A DNA stretch of 64,000 nucleotides from Arthrobacter crystallopoietes (GTDB lineage Bacteria; Actinomycetota; Actinomycetes; Actinomycetales; Micrococcaceae), in assembly GCF_002849715.1 (NCBI RefSeq), contig NZ_CP018863.1, positions 3,472,001 through 3,536,000 of the forward strand, given 5' to 3'. Below the pieces are notes generated by a model. The model was not told the origin of the DNA. It saw nothing but the letters and a program-made list of their open reading frames with translations, and searched no databases. The translations under genes and the position numbers were made by a program. Of this stretch, positions 31,615-40,209 are shown one piece after another. Each line of letters opens with the position of its first letter. Position 1 is the stretch's first letter.

Positions 31615-32843
31615 CCGCTAGCAAGTCCACGCTGATCACCAACATCGGCGAGCTCATGACCCAGGACCCGGCACGCGGGGCCGGCTCAGTGCTGCGCGAC
31701 GCCGCCGTCGTTATTGAGGGTGAGCGGATCAGCTGGATCGGACCCGCTGGCCAGGCGCCGCAAACCGATGAAATGTACGACGCCGAAGGCCGCGCGCTGC
31801 TGCCGGGCTGGGTTGATTCGCACACCCACCTGGTGTTCGCCGGGGACCGGACTGCTGAGTTCGAGGCGCGGATGGCGGGGGAAAGCTATGCGGCCGGCGG
31901 GATCGCCGTGACCACCGGGGCCACCCGGGCCGCGGACGATTTCGACCTGACCCGGCTGCTGATGGGCCGTGTCGCCGAGGCCGTCGCCGGCGGAACAACG
32001 TATTTGGAGACGAAGACCGGTTACGGGCTGGATGTGGAGCACGAGGCGCGGTCCGCGCGCATCGCCTCCACGGTGGCGGACCAGGTGACCTATCTGGGTG
32101 CCCATCTGGTTCCGGACGGGATGGACGCGGATGCCTACACGGAGCTGGTCTGCGGCGAGATGCTTGAGGCGGTCCGGCCATACGTGCAGTGGGCTGACGT
32201 GTTCTGCGAGCGCGGCGCCTTCAACGAGGAGCAGTCGCGTCGTGTGCTGGCAGCGTGCCGCGATGCCGGGCTCGGACTCCGCGTGCACGGCAACCAACTG
32301 GGCGAGGGGCCGGGCGTGCAGCTCGCCGTCGAGTTCGGCGCCGCCAGTGTGGACCACGTCAACTATCTGGCGGACACCGATGTGAAAGCGCTGGCCGACA
32401 GCTGGTCCGGGTGGGACCGCGCGGCCGGGACGGGGGAGCGCGGCACCGTGGCCACCTGCCTGCCGGCCTGCGATCTCTCGACCAGGCAGCCCTTGGCACC
32501 GGGACGGCAACTGCTCGATGCCGGCGTCGAAATCGCCCTGGCCTCCAACTGCAATCCGGGCACTTCCTACACAAGCTCGATGAACTACTGCGTGACCACG
32601 GCGGTCCTGCAGATGGGACTGAGCGTCCAGGAGGCAGTCCGGGCGGCGACGTTTGCGGGCGCCCTTGCCCTGGGCAAGCACGTTGGCGCCGACGTCGACG
32701 GTCAGCGGGCGGTGGGCTCGATCGCCGTCGGACACCGGGCCGACCTGCATCTGCTTAACGCGCCCTCGGCCACGCATCTGGCCTACCGGCCCGGCATGCC
32801 GCTGACCGCCGCGGTCTGGCGCGCGGGCGTGCAAGTGCGCTGA
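31611..32843 (+). CDS. hutI: Imidazolonepropionase
   Basis: HutI hydrolyses imidazolone-5-propionate to N-formimino-L-glutamate. The 410-residue protein has LLPGWVDSHTHLVFAGDR (metal His pair), YAAGGIAVTTGATRAA, ETKTGYGLDVEHE, RVHGNQLGEGPG, and the late SNCNPGTSYTSSM. The ATG overlaps the hutF stop by four bases (ATGA). It ends the plus-strand hut genes and faces a convergent TIGR03086-type gene 60 bases on. In biochemical order the enzymes act HutH, HutU, HutI, HutF, then the M20 protein. Confidence 0.96.
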   Translation: MTASKSTLITNIGELMTQDPARGAGSVLRDAAVVIEGERISWIGPAGQAPQTDEMYDAEGRALLPGWVDSHTHLVFAGDRTAEFEARMAGESYAAGGIAVTTGATRAADDFDLTRLLMGRVAEAVAGGTTYLETKTGYGLDVEHEARSARIASTVADQVTYLGAHLVPDGMDADAYTELVCGEMLEAVRPYVQWADVFCERGAFNEEQSRRVLAACRDAGLGLRVHGNQLGEGPGVQLAVEFGAASVDHVNYLADTDVKALADSWSGWDRAAGTGERGTVATCLPACDLSTRQPLAPGRQLLDAGVEIALASNCNPGTSYTSSMNYCVTTAVLQMGLSVQEAVRAATFAGALALGKHVGADVDGQRAVGSIAVGHRADLHLLNAPSATHLAYRPGMPLTAAVWRAGVQVR

Positions 32844-32903
32844 TTTTCGCCGCTGATTGCCTGCCGCTCCCATGGGTACGCTGACCCGGGATGCCGGCTG
32901 CCG

Positions 32904-33503
32904 CTACTTCGCGGTCCAGCCGGGATTTCGTCCCGTCAGCCCCAGCAAACGGTCCAGCAGCGGTGCATCGGCGGGAATCTCGATGACCGGGCCGAACAAG
33001 CCCTCGCGGGCTTCGCCTTCCTGAGCAGAAAGCTCGGCAAATTCGTAGGCCGCCTGCAGGTTGGCGGTGTCGGCGTCGAACGACTGGCCCGTGGCCGCGG
33101 CCAAATCCCAGCCGTGCACCACCAACTCGTTGGTAGCCACCAGGCCCATGAGCTCGGCCGGCATGGTCACGCCGCCGGCCTGCGCCATACCTTGCCAGGC
33201 GGACGGATGTTGCCAGGCAGCCGCCAGGTCATCCAGGCGCTGGGGGAGGAGGTTCCGCCAATCCGGGTCCAGATTCGCAGCCGAGGGACGATTGTCCGGG
33301 GCGTCGGGCGGCACAGAGTCATAGCCCGGCTCCATCGATGCTTTGGTCGCCGCGTCCCTGAACGCGACGGTCAGGCCCATGAAGTGATCGAGCAGGTCCC
33401 CGACACTGTAGTACTCGCAGGGCGTTGGCCCGGCCAGCTGACCGTCCCCGATGCCCTTGACAATTTCCGCCACCTGCCGCGCGGCTGGTTCCAGATTGAG
33501 CAC
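32904..33503 (-). CDS. TIGR03086-family metal-binding protein (maleylpyruvate isomerase-like fold)
   Basis: A 199-residue protein of the DinB/mycothiol-dependent maleylpyruvate isomerase-like superfamily. The N-terminal helix ends in a metal-ligand region, VGDLLDHFMGL, and the conserved NELVVHGWDLAAATGQ supplies further ligands. GTG 33503 is the start because GGGAGG lies eight bases upstream; the frame stays open to 33686 but that extension overlaps the divergent gene's control region. Family members are often mycothiol-linked, but the substrate of this group is unknown. Confidence 0.88.
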   Translation of the reverse strand: MLNLEPAARQVAEIVKGIGDGQLAGPTPCEYYSVGDLLDHFMGLTVAFRDAATKASMEPGYDSVPPDAPDNRPSAANLDPDWRNLLPQRLDDLAAAWQHPSAWQGMAQAGGVTMPAELMGLVATNELVVHGWDLAAATGQSFDADTANLQAAYEFAELSAQEGEAREGLFGPVIEIPADAPLLDRLLGLTGRNPGWTAK

Positions 33504-33645
33504 GCCGGGCCTCCCTCTCCTTCGGCTGTTTATTTGTCTTTTGACCTTCGCACGCGGGTTCCCCGGCGTCCAGAGCCAGGCCGCGGGATTGCGCCGATCC
33601 GTCCTTGTTGAGCACGCTCCCAGCAGGAGTTGGCAAGATAGACCC

Positions 33646-34434
33646 ATGCAGAGCCAGACCGCAGCCACCGACACCGTGCCCCGCACCCGCCGTTACTACC
33701 GCGCCGAAGTGCTGATAGTTCTGGGGCTCTCCCTGGGTCAGTCTGCCGTCTACGCCATTGTGAACCTGCTGGAAAAGATGACGCGGGCGCCGCTCGGGTC
33801 GCAGACCACGGCGCTGAATCCTGTCCTGAACGAGCGGGAGCTGTTCGACCTGCTCTACCAGCTGCTGGCAATCTTCTTTGCCCTGGTCCCCGTGGCGCTG
33901 GTGCTGTTCCTGCTGACGGCACCGGGCGAACGCGCCCGCGAGGCCTTCCGGAAGATCGGGTTTACCTTCTGCCGGCCGGGCGTGGACTTTGGACTGGGCT
34001 TCGGTTTGGCCCTGCTGATCGGTGCGGGCACCTTAGGTGTCTATGCGGGCGGACGCGCCCTGGGCATTACGACGGCAATAGTCCCGGCTGCACTGGACGA
34101 ATACTGGTGGACTGTCCCGGTCCTGGTTCTGTCCGCCTTGCGCCACTCGGTGCTGGAAGAAGTCGTTGTGGTCGGCTACCTCTTCAACAGGCTGGCCAAG
34201 CTGGGCTGGGGCACCTGGACCATCATTTTCACCAGCGCCGTGATCCGAGGCAGCTACCACCTGTACCAGGGGATCGGGCCTGGCATCGGCAACTTCCTGA
34301 TGGGCCTCGTCTTTGGCTATGCCTACACCCGCACCAAACGCGTGATGCCGCTTGTGATAGCCCATGCCGTGCTCGACATCGCAGGGTTCGTTGGCTACGC
34401 CCTCTTCGGCTCCGCCATCGGCATCGGCGAATAA
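33646..34434 (+). CDS. CPBP-family intramembrane protein (CAAX protease-like)
   Basis: The 262-residue membrane protein has about seven hydrophobic segments. The CPBP motif pattern is present but altered: motif 1 reads EEVVVVGYLF, with Val where the EExxxR signature has Arg; motif 2 supplies a His in RGSYHLYQG; motif 3 is HAVLD. The missing Arg means protease activity cannot be assumed. The ATG at 33646 follows AGGAG at a long distance. It is transcribed away from the TIGR03086 gene and is followed by a hairpin terminator shared with the convergent VOC gene. Confidence 0.85.
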   Translation: MQSQTAATDTVPRTRRYYRAEVLIVLGLSLGQSAVYAIVNLLEKMTRAPLGSQTTALNPVLNERELFDLLYQLLAIFFALVPVALVLFLLTAPGERAREAFRKIGFTFCRPGVDFGLGFGLALLIGAGTLGVYAGGRALGITTAIVPAALDEYWWTVPVLVLSALRHSVLEEVVVVGYLFNRLAKLGWGTWTIIFTSAVIRGSYHLYQGIGPGIGNFLMGLVFGYAYTRTKRVMPLVIAHAVLDIAGFVGYALFGSAIGIGE

Positions 34435-34477
34435 CTTCTCCCGCCGCGGCGTCTTCCCAGTGTCCGGCAAATGAAAT

Positions 34478-34524
34478 GCTCCGCTTTGGATACTGGCTCA
34501 GTAGAGCCAATACCAAAGCGGAGC
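34478..34524. terminator. Bidirectional hairpin between CPBP and VOC genes
   Basis: GCTCCGCTTTGG at 34478-34489 pairs with CCAAAGCGGAGC at 34513-34524, and the inner arms TGGCTC/GAGCCA pair across an AGTA loop, with one small mismatch between. The stem of roughly 20 bp sits between two convergent genes and has A/T bases within the arms, so it can serve both. Confidence 0.85.
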
Positions 34525-34546
34525 GAAAGCCTCCGAAAAGGTGCAG

Positions 34547-35188
34547 TTAGAGTTCGACGATGCCCTTGTCGGTCTCGAACCGTACGGACATGATGCCCGG
34601 GGTGCCGTTCGGCGCCGTCCAGGCAACCTTGACATCATCCAGCAACGCGTCGATCGGTGTTCCCAGCCAGTCCGCCACACGCGTGGAGGAGCCGCCGATG
34701 GTCAACCCGATCAGCTTCGCCGTCGCAGGATACGCCTTCGACGGGTGCAGCTCCTCGGTGCCCTCGTCCCAGCGCAGCATGTACGGAACCTGCGGGTCCG
34801 CGATAAGGCCCTTAATGCCGATCTGCTGCCAGGTCAGTTCGCGGCCGTCCGGGAACTTGCGGCCGCCCGGCACCGCATGGCGGCCCAGCCGCTCCTCGAA
34901 CGGAGCCAGATCGTCAACCTCGACGCACCAGCCCATCCAACCGCCGCCTGCTTCGGAGCGGGCACGTACGGCCTGGCCGAACGGCGCCTTGTCCGACGCG
35001 GGGTGGTTCAGCACCTCGACGACCTCAAGATAATGATGGTCCGTCAGGGGGAAAATCATGTTGCGGGTTCCAAAGCGGGGATGGACGCCGCCCTTGACGG
35101 CTTCGATACCCAGGGCTGCCGAAATCCGTTCGGTTGTAGCCGCCAGGCCATCGGGTTCACAGGCATATGAGACATGATCGAAACGCAT
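34547..35188 (-). CDS. VOC-superfamily (glyoxalase-like) protein
   Basis: The 213-residue protein begins MRFDHVSYACEPDG, the typical first strand and metal His of a glyoxalase-like domain. It continues with HPRFGTRNMIFPLTDHHYLEVVEVL, where the second His and a Glu would complete the metal site. The second half (GWCVEVDDLAPFEERLG) looks like a paired module. Members include dioxygenases, lyases and binding proteins, so no reaction is assigned. It is divergent from the metY leader. Confidence 0.88.
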   Translation of the reverse strand: MRFDHVSYACEPDGLAATTERISAALGIEAVKGGVHPRFGTRNMIFPLTDHHYLEVVEVLNHPASDKAPFGQAVRARSEAGGGWMGWCVEVDDLAPFEERLGRHAVPGGRKFPDGRELTWQQIGIKGLIADPQVPYMLRWDEGTEELHPSKAYPATAKLIGLTIGGSSTRVADWLGTPIDALLDDVKVAWTAPNGTPGIMSVRFETDKGIVEL

Positions 35189-35298
35189 GCCTCATTTTGG
35201 CATTTTGTGATGTGCCTCTCGACTAAGGGTGTCCTAACTGACATTCACACGCCGTCACATACTTGCTGAAAAAGTGCCCGTCGCCGAACCTAGATACA

Positions 35299-35416
35299 GG
35301 TCATGAGTGCCAGCAACAAGCCCCGGCTAGCTGGCCGGCAACCCTCCAACCGCGGTGGGGTGCCCCGGGTGAGGACCAGGCTCCCGCCATCAGGCGGGAC
35401 GCAAGCGCGGGTCACC
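35299..35416 (+). promoter_or_regulatory. SAM-IV riboswitch upstream of metY
   Basis: The leader matches the actinobacterial SAM-IV aptamer: GGTCATGAGTGCCAGC opening the P1/P2 region, CAAGCCCCGGCTAGCTGGCC, then CCGGCAACCCTCC, AACCGCGGTGGGGTGCC and CCGGGTGAGGACCAGG, followed by a CCCGCC-ATCA-GGCGGG hairpin. The GCAACCCTCC and GGTGGGGTGCC elements form the SAM-binding core shared with SAM-I. The aptamer ends about 65 bases before the metY ATG, so S-adenosylmethionine would repress metY-metX expression, probably at translation, as no clear terminator follows. Confidence 0.9.
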
Positions 35417-35479
35417 CGAGGAAAAATGCCGGAAATCCGGTTCCCGGGCAGACCCCTTTGAGACAAGAGGGAGTTCCAC

Positions 35480-36799
35480 ATGTCAAACGACTGGTCATTC
35501 GAAACCCGCCAGATCCATGTAGGCCAGGAGCCGGACACCGCAACAGGCGCGCGTGCCCTGCCCATCTACCAGACGACGTCGTTCGTCTTCCCGAGTGCCG
35601 AAAGCGCGGCCAACCGTTTCGCGCTGGCCGAGCTGGCGCCCATCTACACGCGGATCGGCAACCCGACCACCGAGGCCGTGGAGAACCGGATTGCGAACCT
35701 GGAAGGCGGCGTCGGAGCACTGCTGCTGTCCTCCGGCCAGGCGGCGTCCACGTTCTCCATCCTGAACGTCGCCGAGGCGGGCGACCACGTCGTCGCCAGC
35801 CCGAGCCTCTACGGCGGCACGTACAACCTGCTCAAGAACACCTTGAAGAAGTTCGCCATCGAGGTGACCTTCGTCGAGGATCCGGACAACCTGGACCAGT
35901 GGCGCGCGGCCGTCAAGCCGAACACCAAGGCGTTCTTCGGCGAGGCCGTGTCCAACCCGCGCCAGGACGTGCTCGACGTCGAAGGCATCAGCGCCATCGC
36001 CCACGAAGCAGGCGTGCCGCTGATCGTGGACAACACGCTGGCCACCCCGTACCTGATCCGCCCGATCGAGTGGGGCGCCGACATCGTGGTCCATTCGGCC
36101 ACCAAGTACCTCGGCGGCCACGGCAGCGCCATCGCCGGCGTGATCGTGGATTCGGGCAACTTTGACTTTGCCAAGGATCCGGAGAAGTTCCCCGGTTTCA
36201 ACACGCCGGACGAGAGCTACAACGGCCTGGTCTTCGCCCGCGACCTCGGCGTCGGTGGCGCGCTCGGCGCGAACCTGGCCTACATCCTCAAGGCCCGCGT
36301 CCAGCTGTTGCGTGACCTCGGCTCCTCCGCCGCTCCGTTCAATGCGTTCCTGATTGCCCAGGGCCTGGAGACACTGAGCCTGCGCGTGGAGCGGCATGTG
36401 GAGAATGCGCAGAAGGTGGCCGAATGGCTTGAAAAGCACGACGCCGTTGCCTCCGTTGCCTACGCCGGCCTGCCTTCCAGTCCCTGGTACGAGCGCGGCC
36501 GTAAGTACGGGCCCAAGGGTACCGGCGCCATCATCGCGTTCGAGATCGCCGGCGGGCTCGAGGCCGGCAAGCGCTTTGTCGACGGACTGGAACTGCACTC
36601 CCATGTGGCCAATGTCGGCGACGTCCGCTCGCTGGTCATCCACCCGGCGTCGACCACCCATGCCCAGCTGTCCCCGGAGGCGCAGGCCGCCGCCGGTGTC
36701 ACGCCGGGACTGGTCCGGCTGGCCGTTGGCATCGAGCACATCGACGACATTCTCGCGGACCTCGAAGCCGGTTTCCGCGCATCCAAGGGTGCCGCCTGA
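35480..36799 (+). CDS. metY: O-acetylhomoserine sulfhydrylase
   Basis: MetY makes homocysteine from O-acetylhomoserine and sulfide with pyridoxal phosphate. The 439-residue protein begins ETRQIHVGQEPDTATGARA and has the Cys/Met-metabolism fold: YTRIGNPTTEAVENRIANLE, SSGQAASTFSILNVA, DNTLATPYLIRP, and the PLP lysine in VHSATKYLGGHG. The C-terminal SLVIHPASTTHAQL matches the O-acetylhomoserine group. GAGGGAG precedes the ATG. It is controlled by the SAM-IV leader and lies 34 bases before metX, the supplier of its substrate. Confidence 0.97.
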   Translation: MSNDWSFETRQIHVGQEPDTATGARALPIYQTTSFVFPSAESAANRFALAELAPIYTRIGNPTTEAVENRIANLEGGVGALLLSSGQAASTFSILNVAEAGDHVVASPSLYGGTYNLLKNTLKKFAIEVTFVEDPDNLDQWRAAVKPNTKAFFGEAVSNPRQDVLDVEGISAIAHEAGVPLIVDNTLATPYLIRPIEWGADIVVHSATKYLGGHGSAIAGVIVDSGNFDFAKDPEKFPGFNTPDESYNGLVFARDLGVGGALGANLAYILKARVQLLRDLGSSAAPFNAFLIAQGLETLSLRVERHVENAQKVAEWLEKHDAVASVAYAGLPSSPWYERGRKYGPKGTGAIIAFEIAGGLEAGKRFVDGLELHSHVANVGDVRSLVIHPASTTHAQLSPEAQAAAGVTPGLVRLAVGIEHIDDILADLEAGFRASKGAA

Positions 36800-36832
36800 G
36801 CGCGGCCTCATGAAGGAATCACAGGCATAGCA

Positions 36833-37960
36833 TTGACAACTCTGCAACCACAGGAGCTGCTGGACACGGTGGCGGACGGCATTTTGCGTTACGCGTCCAT
36901 CGGAGCCCTCGAGCTGGAAACGGGCGGTTTTCTGCCCGAGACCGTTCTGGGCTACGAAACCTGGGGCACTCTCAACGAGGATGCCTCCAACGCCGTGCTC
37001 ATTGCGCATGCCTTGACCGGCAGCACCCATGTGGCGCGCGGAGATACGGATGAGGCGGGCTGGTGGGATGCGCTGGTGGGGCCCGGCGCCACGATCGATA
37101 CCAACGAGTACTTCGTGGTGGCGGCCAATATGGTCGGCGGCTGCTACGGCTCCACCGGCCCGTCCTCCCCGGCGCCTGACGGCAAGCCCTGGGGCTCGCG
37201 CTTCCCGCTGGTGACCATCCGCGATTCGGTCCACGCCGAGGCGCGGCTGGCCGACCAGCTGGGGATCCAGCGCTGGCATGCAGTTCTCGGCGGCTCCATG
37301 GGCGGTGCCCGCGCGCTGGAATGGGCCGCAACCTACCCGGAGCGGACCGCCCGCTGTGCGGTGATAGCCTGCGGTGCGGCAAGCACTGCTGAGCAGATCG
37401 CCTTCGCACAGGCGCAGGTGCTGGCCATCCGGCTCGATCCGAACTTCAACGGGGGCGACTACTACCAAGGGAATGCGCCCGACGCCGGCCTCGGCATCGC
37501 GCGCAGGATCGCGCACATCAACTACCGGTCCGAGCCCGAATTCGAGTACCGCTTCGGCCGCAATGCCCAGGGGACCGAGCAGCCCTTCGGCAGCGCCAAC
37601 CCGGCAGAGCGCGGGCGGTATGCCGTGGAAAGCTACCTGGACCACCAGGCCAACAAACTGGCGGGCCGGTTCGATGCAAACAGTTACATCCTGATGACCG
37701 AAGCCCTGATGAGCCACGACGTCGCGCGCGGCCGCGGCTCGGTGCAGCAGGCCTTGGCAGACGTCGACACGGACTTCTTCATCGCCGCGGTGGACTCCGA
37801 CCGGCTGTACTTCCCGGAGCAGTCGCGCCAGCTGGCCGAAGCGCTGCCCACACCGCCCAAGGTGCACATGATCGAGGTGCCCACCGGCCACGACGGCTTC
37901 CTGACGGACATCCACCAGCTGCACAACGAGCTGGTTGCCCAGTTCTTCCCGCGCAGCTGA
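36833..37960 (+). CDS. metX: Homoserine O-acetyltransferase
   Basis: MetX acetylates homoserine with acetyl-CoA, making the MetY substrate. The 375-residue alpha/beta hydrolase-fold protein has AHALTGSTHVAR, the nucleophile elbow GGSMGGARALEWA, ANMVGGCYGSTGPSSP, and the C-terminal catalytic His in GHDGFLTD. The start appears to be TTG at 36833, with AGG eight bases upstream; no in-frame ATG gives a better N-terminus. A six-codon ATG mini-frame (36810-36830) ends just before it. The gene ends 12 bases from a convergent gene. Confidence 0.96.
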   Translation: MTTLQPQELLDTVADGILRYASIGALELETGGFLPETVLGYETWGTLNEDASNAVLIAHALTGSTHVARGDTDEAGWWDALVGPGATIDTNEYFVVAANMVGGCYGSTGPSSPAPDGKPWGSRFPLVTIRDSVHAEARLADQLGIQRWHAVLGGSMGGARALEWAATYPERTARCAVIACGAASTAEQIAFAQAQVLAIRLDPNFNGGDYYQGNAPDAGLGIARRIAHINYRSEPEFEYRFGRNAQGTEQPFGSANPAERGRYAVESYLDHQANKLAGRFDANSYILMTEALMSHDVARGRGSVQQALADVDTDFFIAAVDSDRLYFPEQSRQLAEALPTPPKVHMIEVPTGHDGFLTDIHQLHNELVAQFFPRS

Positions 37961-37972
37961 TCCGGGCAAAAT

Positions 37973-39268
37973 TCAGTCAAGCAGGTCCACCGTGACAGGG
38001 CGGCCTAGGAAAGTCTCATACCGGGCGATGGCGGCATCCAGTGCGCACTGCTGCGACGGCCCCAGCGTCCGGTGCAGCAAGATACTAACGACGGCGGACT
38101 CCGGCTTCAGCGTGTGCTGCCAGTTTCCGATCATGCGCCCGTCCAACAGGACCACGTGACTGGGCTGCTTGCTCGCGACTGAGGCCGGGGCCGTCCCACC
38201 CAGGTAGTGTCTGGTCGGTGTGTACCCCATGACGTATTCGTCGTAGCACTGGATCAAGTCGATCCGAGGGGCTGCCGGCGCAGCGCTGGGTGGTGCGAGG
38301 CCAACGTCTGATCCGGCGGTGGCCGCTTCCGTGGCAGAGTGTGCGGGGCCGGAGGCCATGATGAAGTGGTAGCCGTCGGCGCTGAACGACTGCATTTGGG
38401 AGCGGTCGCCCGGCCGTACGTCTTCTTGACTGCCTGCAGCGAGCACAGCCAGCCCGCGCCGGATGTCTGCCTGTGTCAGGCCGGACCAGACGGCGCAGTC
38501 TTTGACCGTGGTGGGTCCGCGGCTGGAAAAGTAGCGCCGGGTAAGTTCGGCAAGTGCTTGGTCGCGGTCGTAGTCCGTTGCCAGGGCCGGCACCCGTTCG
38601 TCGAAGAGCGCGTAGGTCTGGCGGACCGCGCCGCTTTCGCTGATCCGAGGTACGCCGCTGACCAGCACCTGGTCCATTTCCGCATGGAAGACCAGATGGC
38701 CCAGGCGCTGCCCGCGCAGGGGTGCCCCGTTGAGCCGTTCGCCGGTATCCGCCAGCAGACCCGCCCGTTCGAGTTCCGCGGCCAGTTCGTCGCGGGTCAG
38801 GTGCCGGCCACCGTCTACGGCCGCGCCGAGGACGTCGTTGCTGCGGCCGACGATCTCCGCGTCGAGCCCGAGCTGCCGGTCCCGGGTCTTATTGCCGGTC
38901 CTGAGCCTCGGGCCGGACAAAGTCATCAGCCAGCGCAGATCCTCCGCAAGGACAAAGTGCCAGGTCGGCCGGAGCACATGGGTCCGCAGGATAGTGCCCG
39001 CTGACAACGCCGCATCCACGGCTGCCGCGTTGTCCCTGGCCTGGCCACGGCACCGTTGCGCCAATGTCCACCGGGCATACGCATGCTCCTGCGCCTGTAC
39101 GGCGAGCAATGAGCGCAAGGAGGCCCCGGCGTCGTACGCTCCTTCTCCCCACAGCTGCTGCGCGAGCAGCCGGTGCCGGACAATCCCCGCTGCGATCGCA
39201 GACTCTTCATTGAGCCCACCAGCACCGGAAGTCTTCTGATCGCCCAGCGCGCTGTCCGCGGAATCCAC
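37973..39268 (-). CDS. AlkZ-like winged-helix DNA glycosylase-family protein
   Basis: A 431-residue HTH_42 (DUF1006) protein. The family includes Streptomyces AlkZ, which unhooks azinomycin interstrand crosslinks using a Gln-x-Gln motif; here the motif is Gln58-Ala-Gln60 in LLAVQAQEHAYARW. Repeated winged-helix blocks follow: THVLRPTWHFV, HLTRDELAAEL, and SRGPTTVKDCAVWSGL. The C-terminal YDEYVMGY and VLLDGRMIGNWQ are typical of the family. It may act in repair of bulky alkylation damage; activity is inferred. An exact copy of the dispersed 13-mer lies inside it at 38085. Confidence 0.85.
   Translation of the reverse strand: MDSADSALGDQKTSGAGGLNEESAIAAGIVRHRLLAQQLWGEGAYDAGASLRSLLAVQAQEHAYARWTLAQRCRGQARDNAAAVDAALSAGTILRTHVLRPTWHFVLAEDLRWLMTLSGPRLRTGNKTRDRQLGLDAEIVGRSNDVLGAAVDGGRHLTRDELAAELERAGLLADTGERLNGAPLRGQRLGHLVFHAEMDQVLVSGVPRISESGAVRQTYALFDERVPALATDYDRDQALAELTRRYFSSRGPTTVKDCAVWSGLTQADIRRGLAVLAAGSQEDVRPGDRSQMQSFSADGYHFIMASGPAHSATEAATAGSDVGLAPPSAAPAAPRIDLIQCYDEYVMGYTPTRHYLGGTAPASVASKQPSHVVLLDGRMIGNWQHTLKPESAVVSILLHRTLGPSQQCALDAAIARYETFLGRPVTVDLLD
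38085..38097 (+). repeat. Exact copy of CTAACGACGGCGG inside the AlkZ-like gene
   Basis: The 13-mer is on the strand opposite to the gene, which there reads SAVVSIL. The reading is in frame and near the C-terminus, so the copy does not break the protein. Confidence 0.7.
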
Positions 39269-39281
39269 GCTCAGCCAGCCT

Positions 39282-40121
39282 TTATCCGGCCGCGCCGGGC
39301 GGCATGCCGGGGCCGAACATCGGACCGGCCGTCGGGCGCTTGGGGGAGACCCCGTCGCCCAGTGACTGGTGGCGCAGAGCCCGCACGACCCAGGGGAACA
39401 GGTGCTGGCGGGCCCAGACCAGATCCTCGGCGCGGGCGGTGCGCCAGTTCTTCGGCGGCAGCGGCTTGGGGATTTCGGGTTGCAGGCTGTGCTCCACGTT
39501 CAACGCGTCCAGCACCATGGCGGCGATGGTGTGGTGGCCCAGGGGCGAGAAATGCAACCGGTCAGGCGCCCACATCCGCGGATCCTTCAGCTCCCGCAAG
39601 GCCCACATGTCGGCGATGACCGCATCATGCCGGGTAGCCACGGTGCGTAGGTTTTCGTTATAGATAGCCGCCCTGCCGCGGACACTGCCGATCAGCGGTG
39701 TATCGCCGACATCCGGGGCAGTGAACAGGACAATGGTCGCCCCCGATGCCGCCAGCGTTTCGATGGCAACATCGATTTTCTCGGCCAGGGCGTCCGGATC
39801 CGAGCCCGGCCGGAGGACGTCGTTTCCTCCCGCGCAGAAGCTGATCAGGTCCGGTGCGAGCTCCACCGCCGGGCCGACCTGCTCATCGATGATTTGCTGC
39901 AGCAGCCGTCCGCGGATGGCGAGATTGGCGTAGGCGAAATCCGGGTGGTCACGCGCCAGCTCCTCGGCGACGCGGTCGGCCCAGCCGCGGTTACCGCCGG
40001 GGCTGTCCGGATCCGGATCGCCGATCCCCTCCGTGAACGAGTCTCCGATGGCAACAAAGCGGCTCCAGGGATGGCGGGCGCTTTCGAGCGGTCGCGAAGC
40101 GGCCTCAGGCAAGTTACTCAC
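39282..40121 (-). CDS. SGNH/GDSL-type hydrolase
   Basis: The enzyme has block I FVAIGDSFTEGIGD with the nucleophilic Ser, Gly in AYANLAIRGRLL (block II), Asn in SFCAGGNDVLRPG (block III) and a late DRLHFSPLGHHT (block V Asp/His), so the catalytic set is complete. No signal peptide is seen, so it is probably cytoplasmic. GTG 40121 (279 residues, VSNLPEAA) is preferred; a TTG at 40172 would add 17 residues and overlap the palindrome in the divergent promoter region. The C-terminus is Pro/Gly-rich (PMFGPGMPPGAAG). Confidence 0.88.
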   Translation of the reverse strand: MSNLPEAASRPLESARHPWSRFVAIGDSFTEGIGDPDPDSPGGNRGWADRVAEELARDHPDFAYANLAIRGRLLQQIIDEQVGPAVELAPDLISFCAGGNDVLRPGSDPDALAEKIDVAIETLAASGATIVLFTAPDVGDTPLIGSVRGRAAIYNENLRTVATRHDAVIADMWALRELKDPRMWAPDRLHFSPLGHHTIAAMVLDALNVEHSLQPEIPKPLPPKNWRTARAEDLVWARQHLFPWVVRALRHQSLGDGVSPKRPTAGPMFGPGMPPGAAG

Positions 40122-40171
40122 AAGTTCATCCTGCTCCAGCGGCTCTTCATTGGCAAAGACCCCGCGTCTCA

Positions 40172-40187
40172 ACTTGAAGCTTCAAGT
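40172..40187. promoter_or_regulatory. Perfect 16-bp palindrome ACTTGAAGCTTCAAGT
   Basis: The palindrome lies between the divergent SGNH hydrolase and esterase genes, 22 bases before the esterase ATG at 40210. Its size, symmetry and position suit a dimeric repressor site. It could be bound by a MarR- or TetR-type protein acting on both genes, but no regulator gene is adjacent. Confidence 0.6.
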
Positions 40188-40209
40188 ATCACTGTGTCAG
40201 AATGGCAGC

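Noticed and set aside
36810..36830. Six-codon leader peptide MKESQA before metX
   Set aside because: No clear ribosome binding site or regulatory residues; probably chance.
35495..37969. Open frame of 824 codons on the minus strand opposite metY and metX
   Set aside because: It is antisense to two well-recognised genes with the G/C third-position pattern of the plus strand; its sequence is low-complexity and matches no family.
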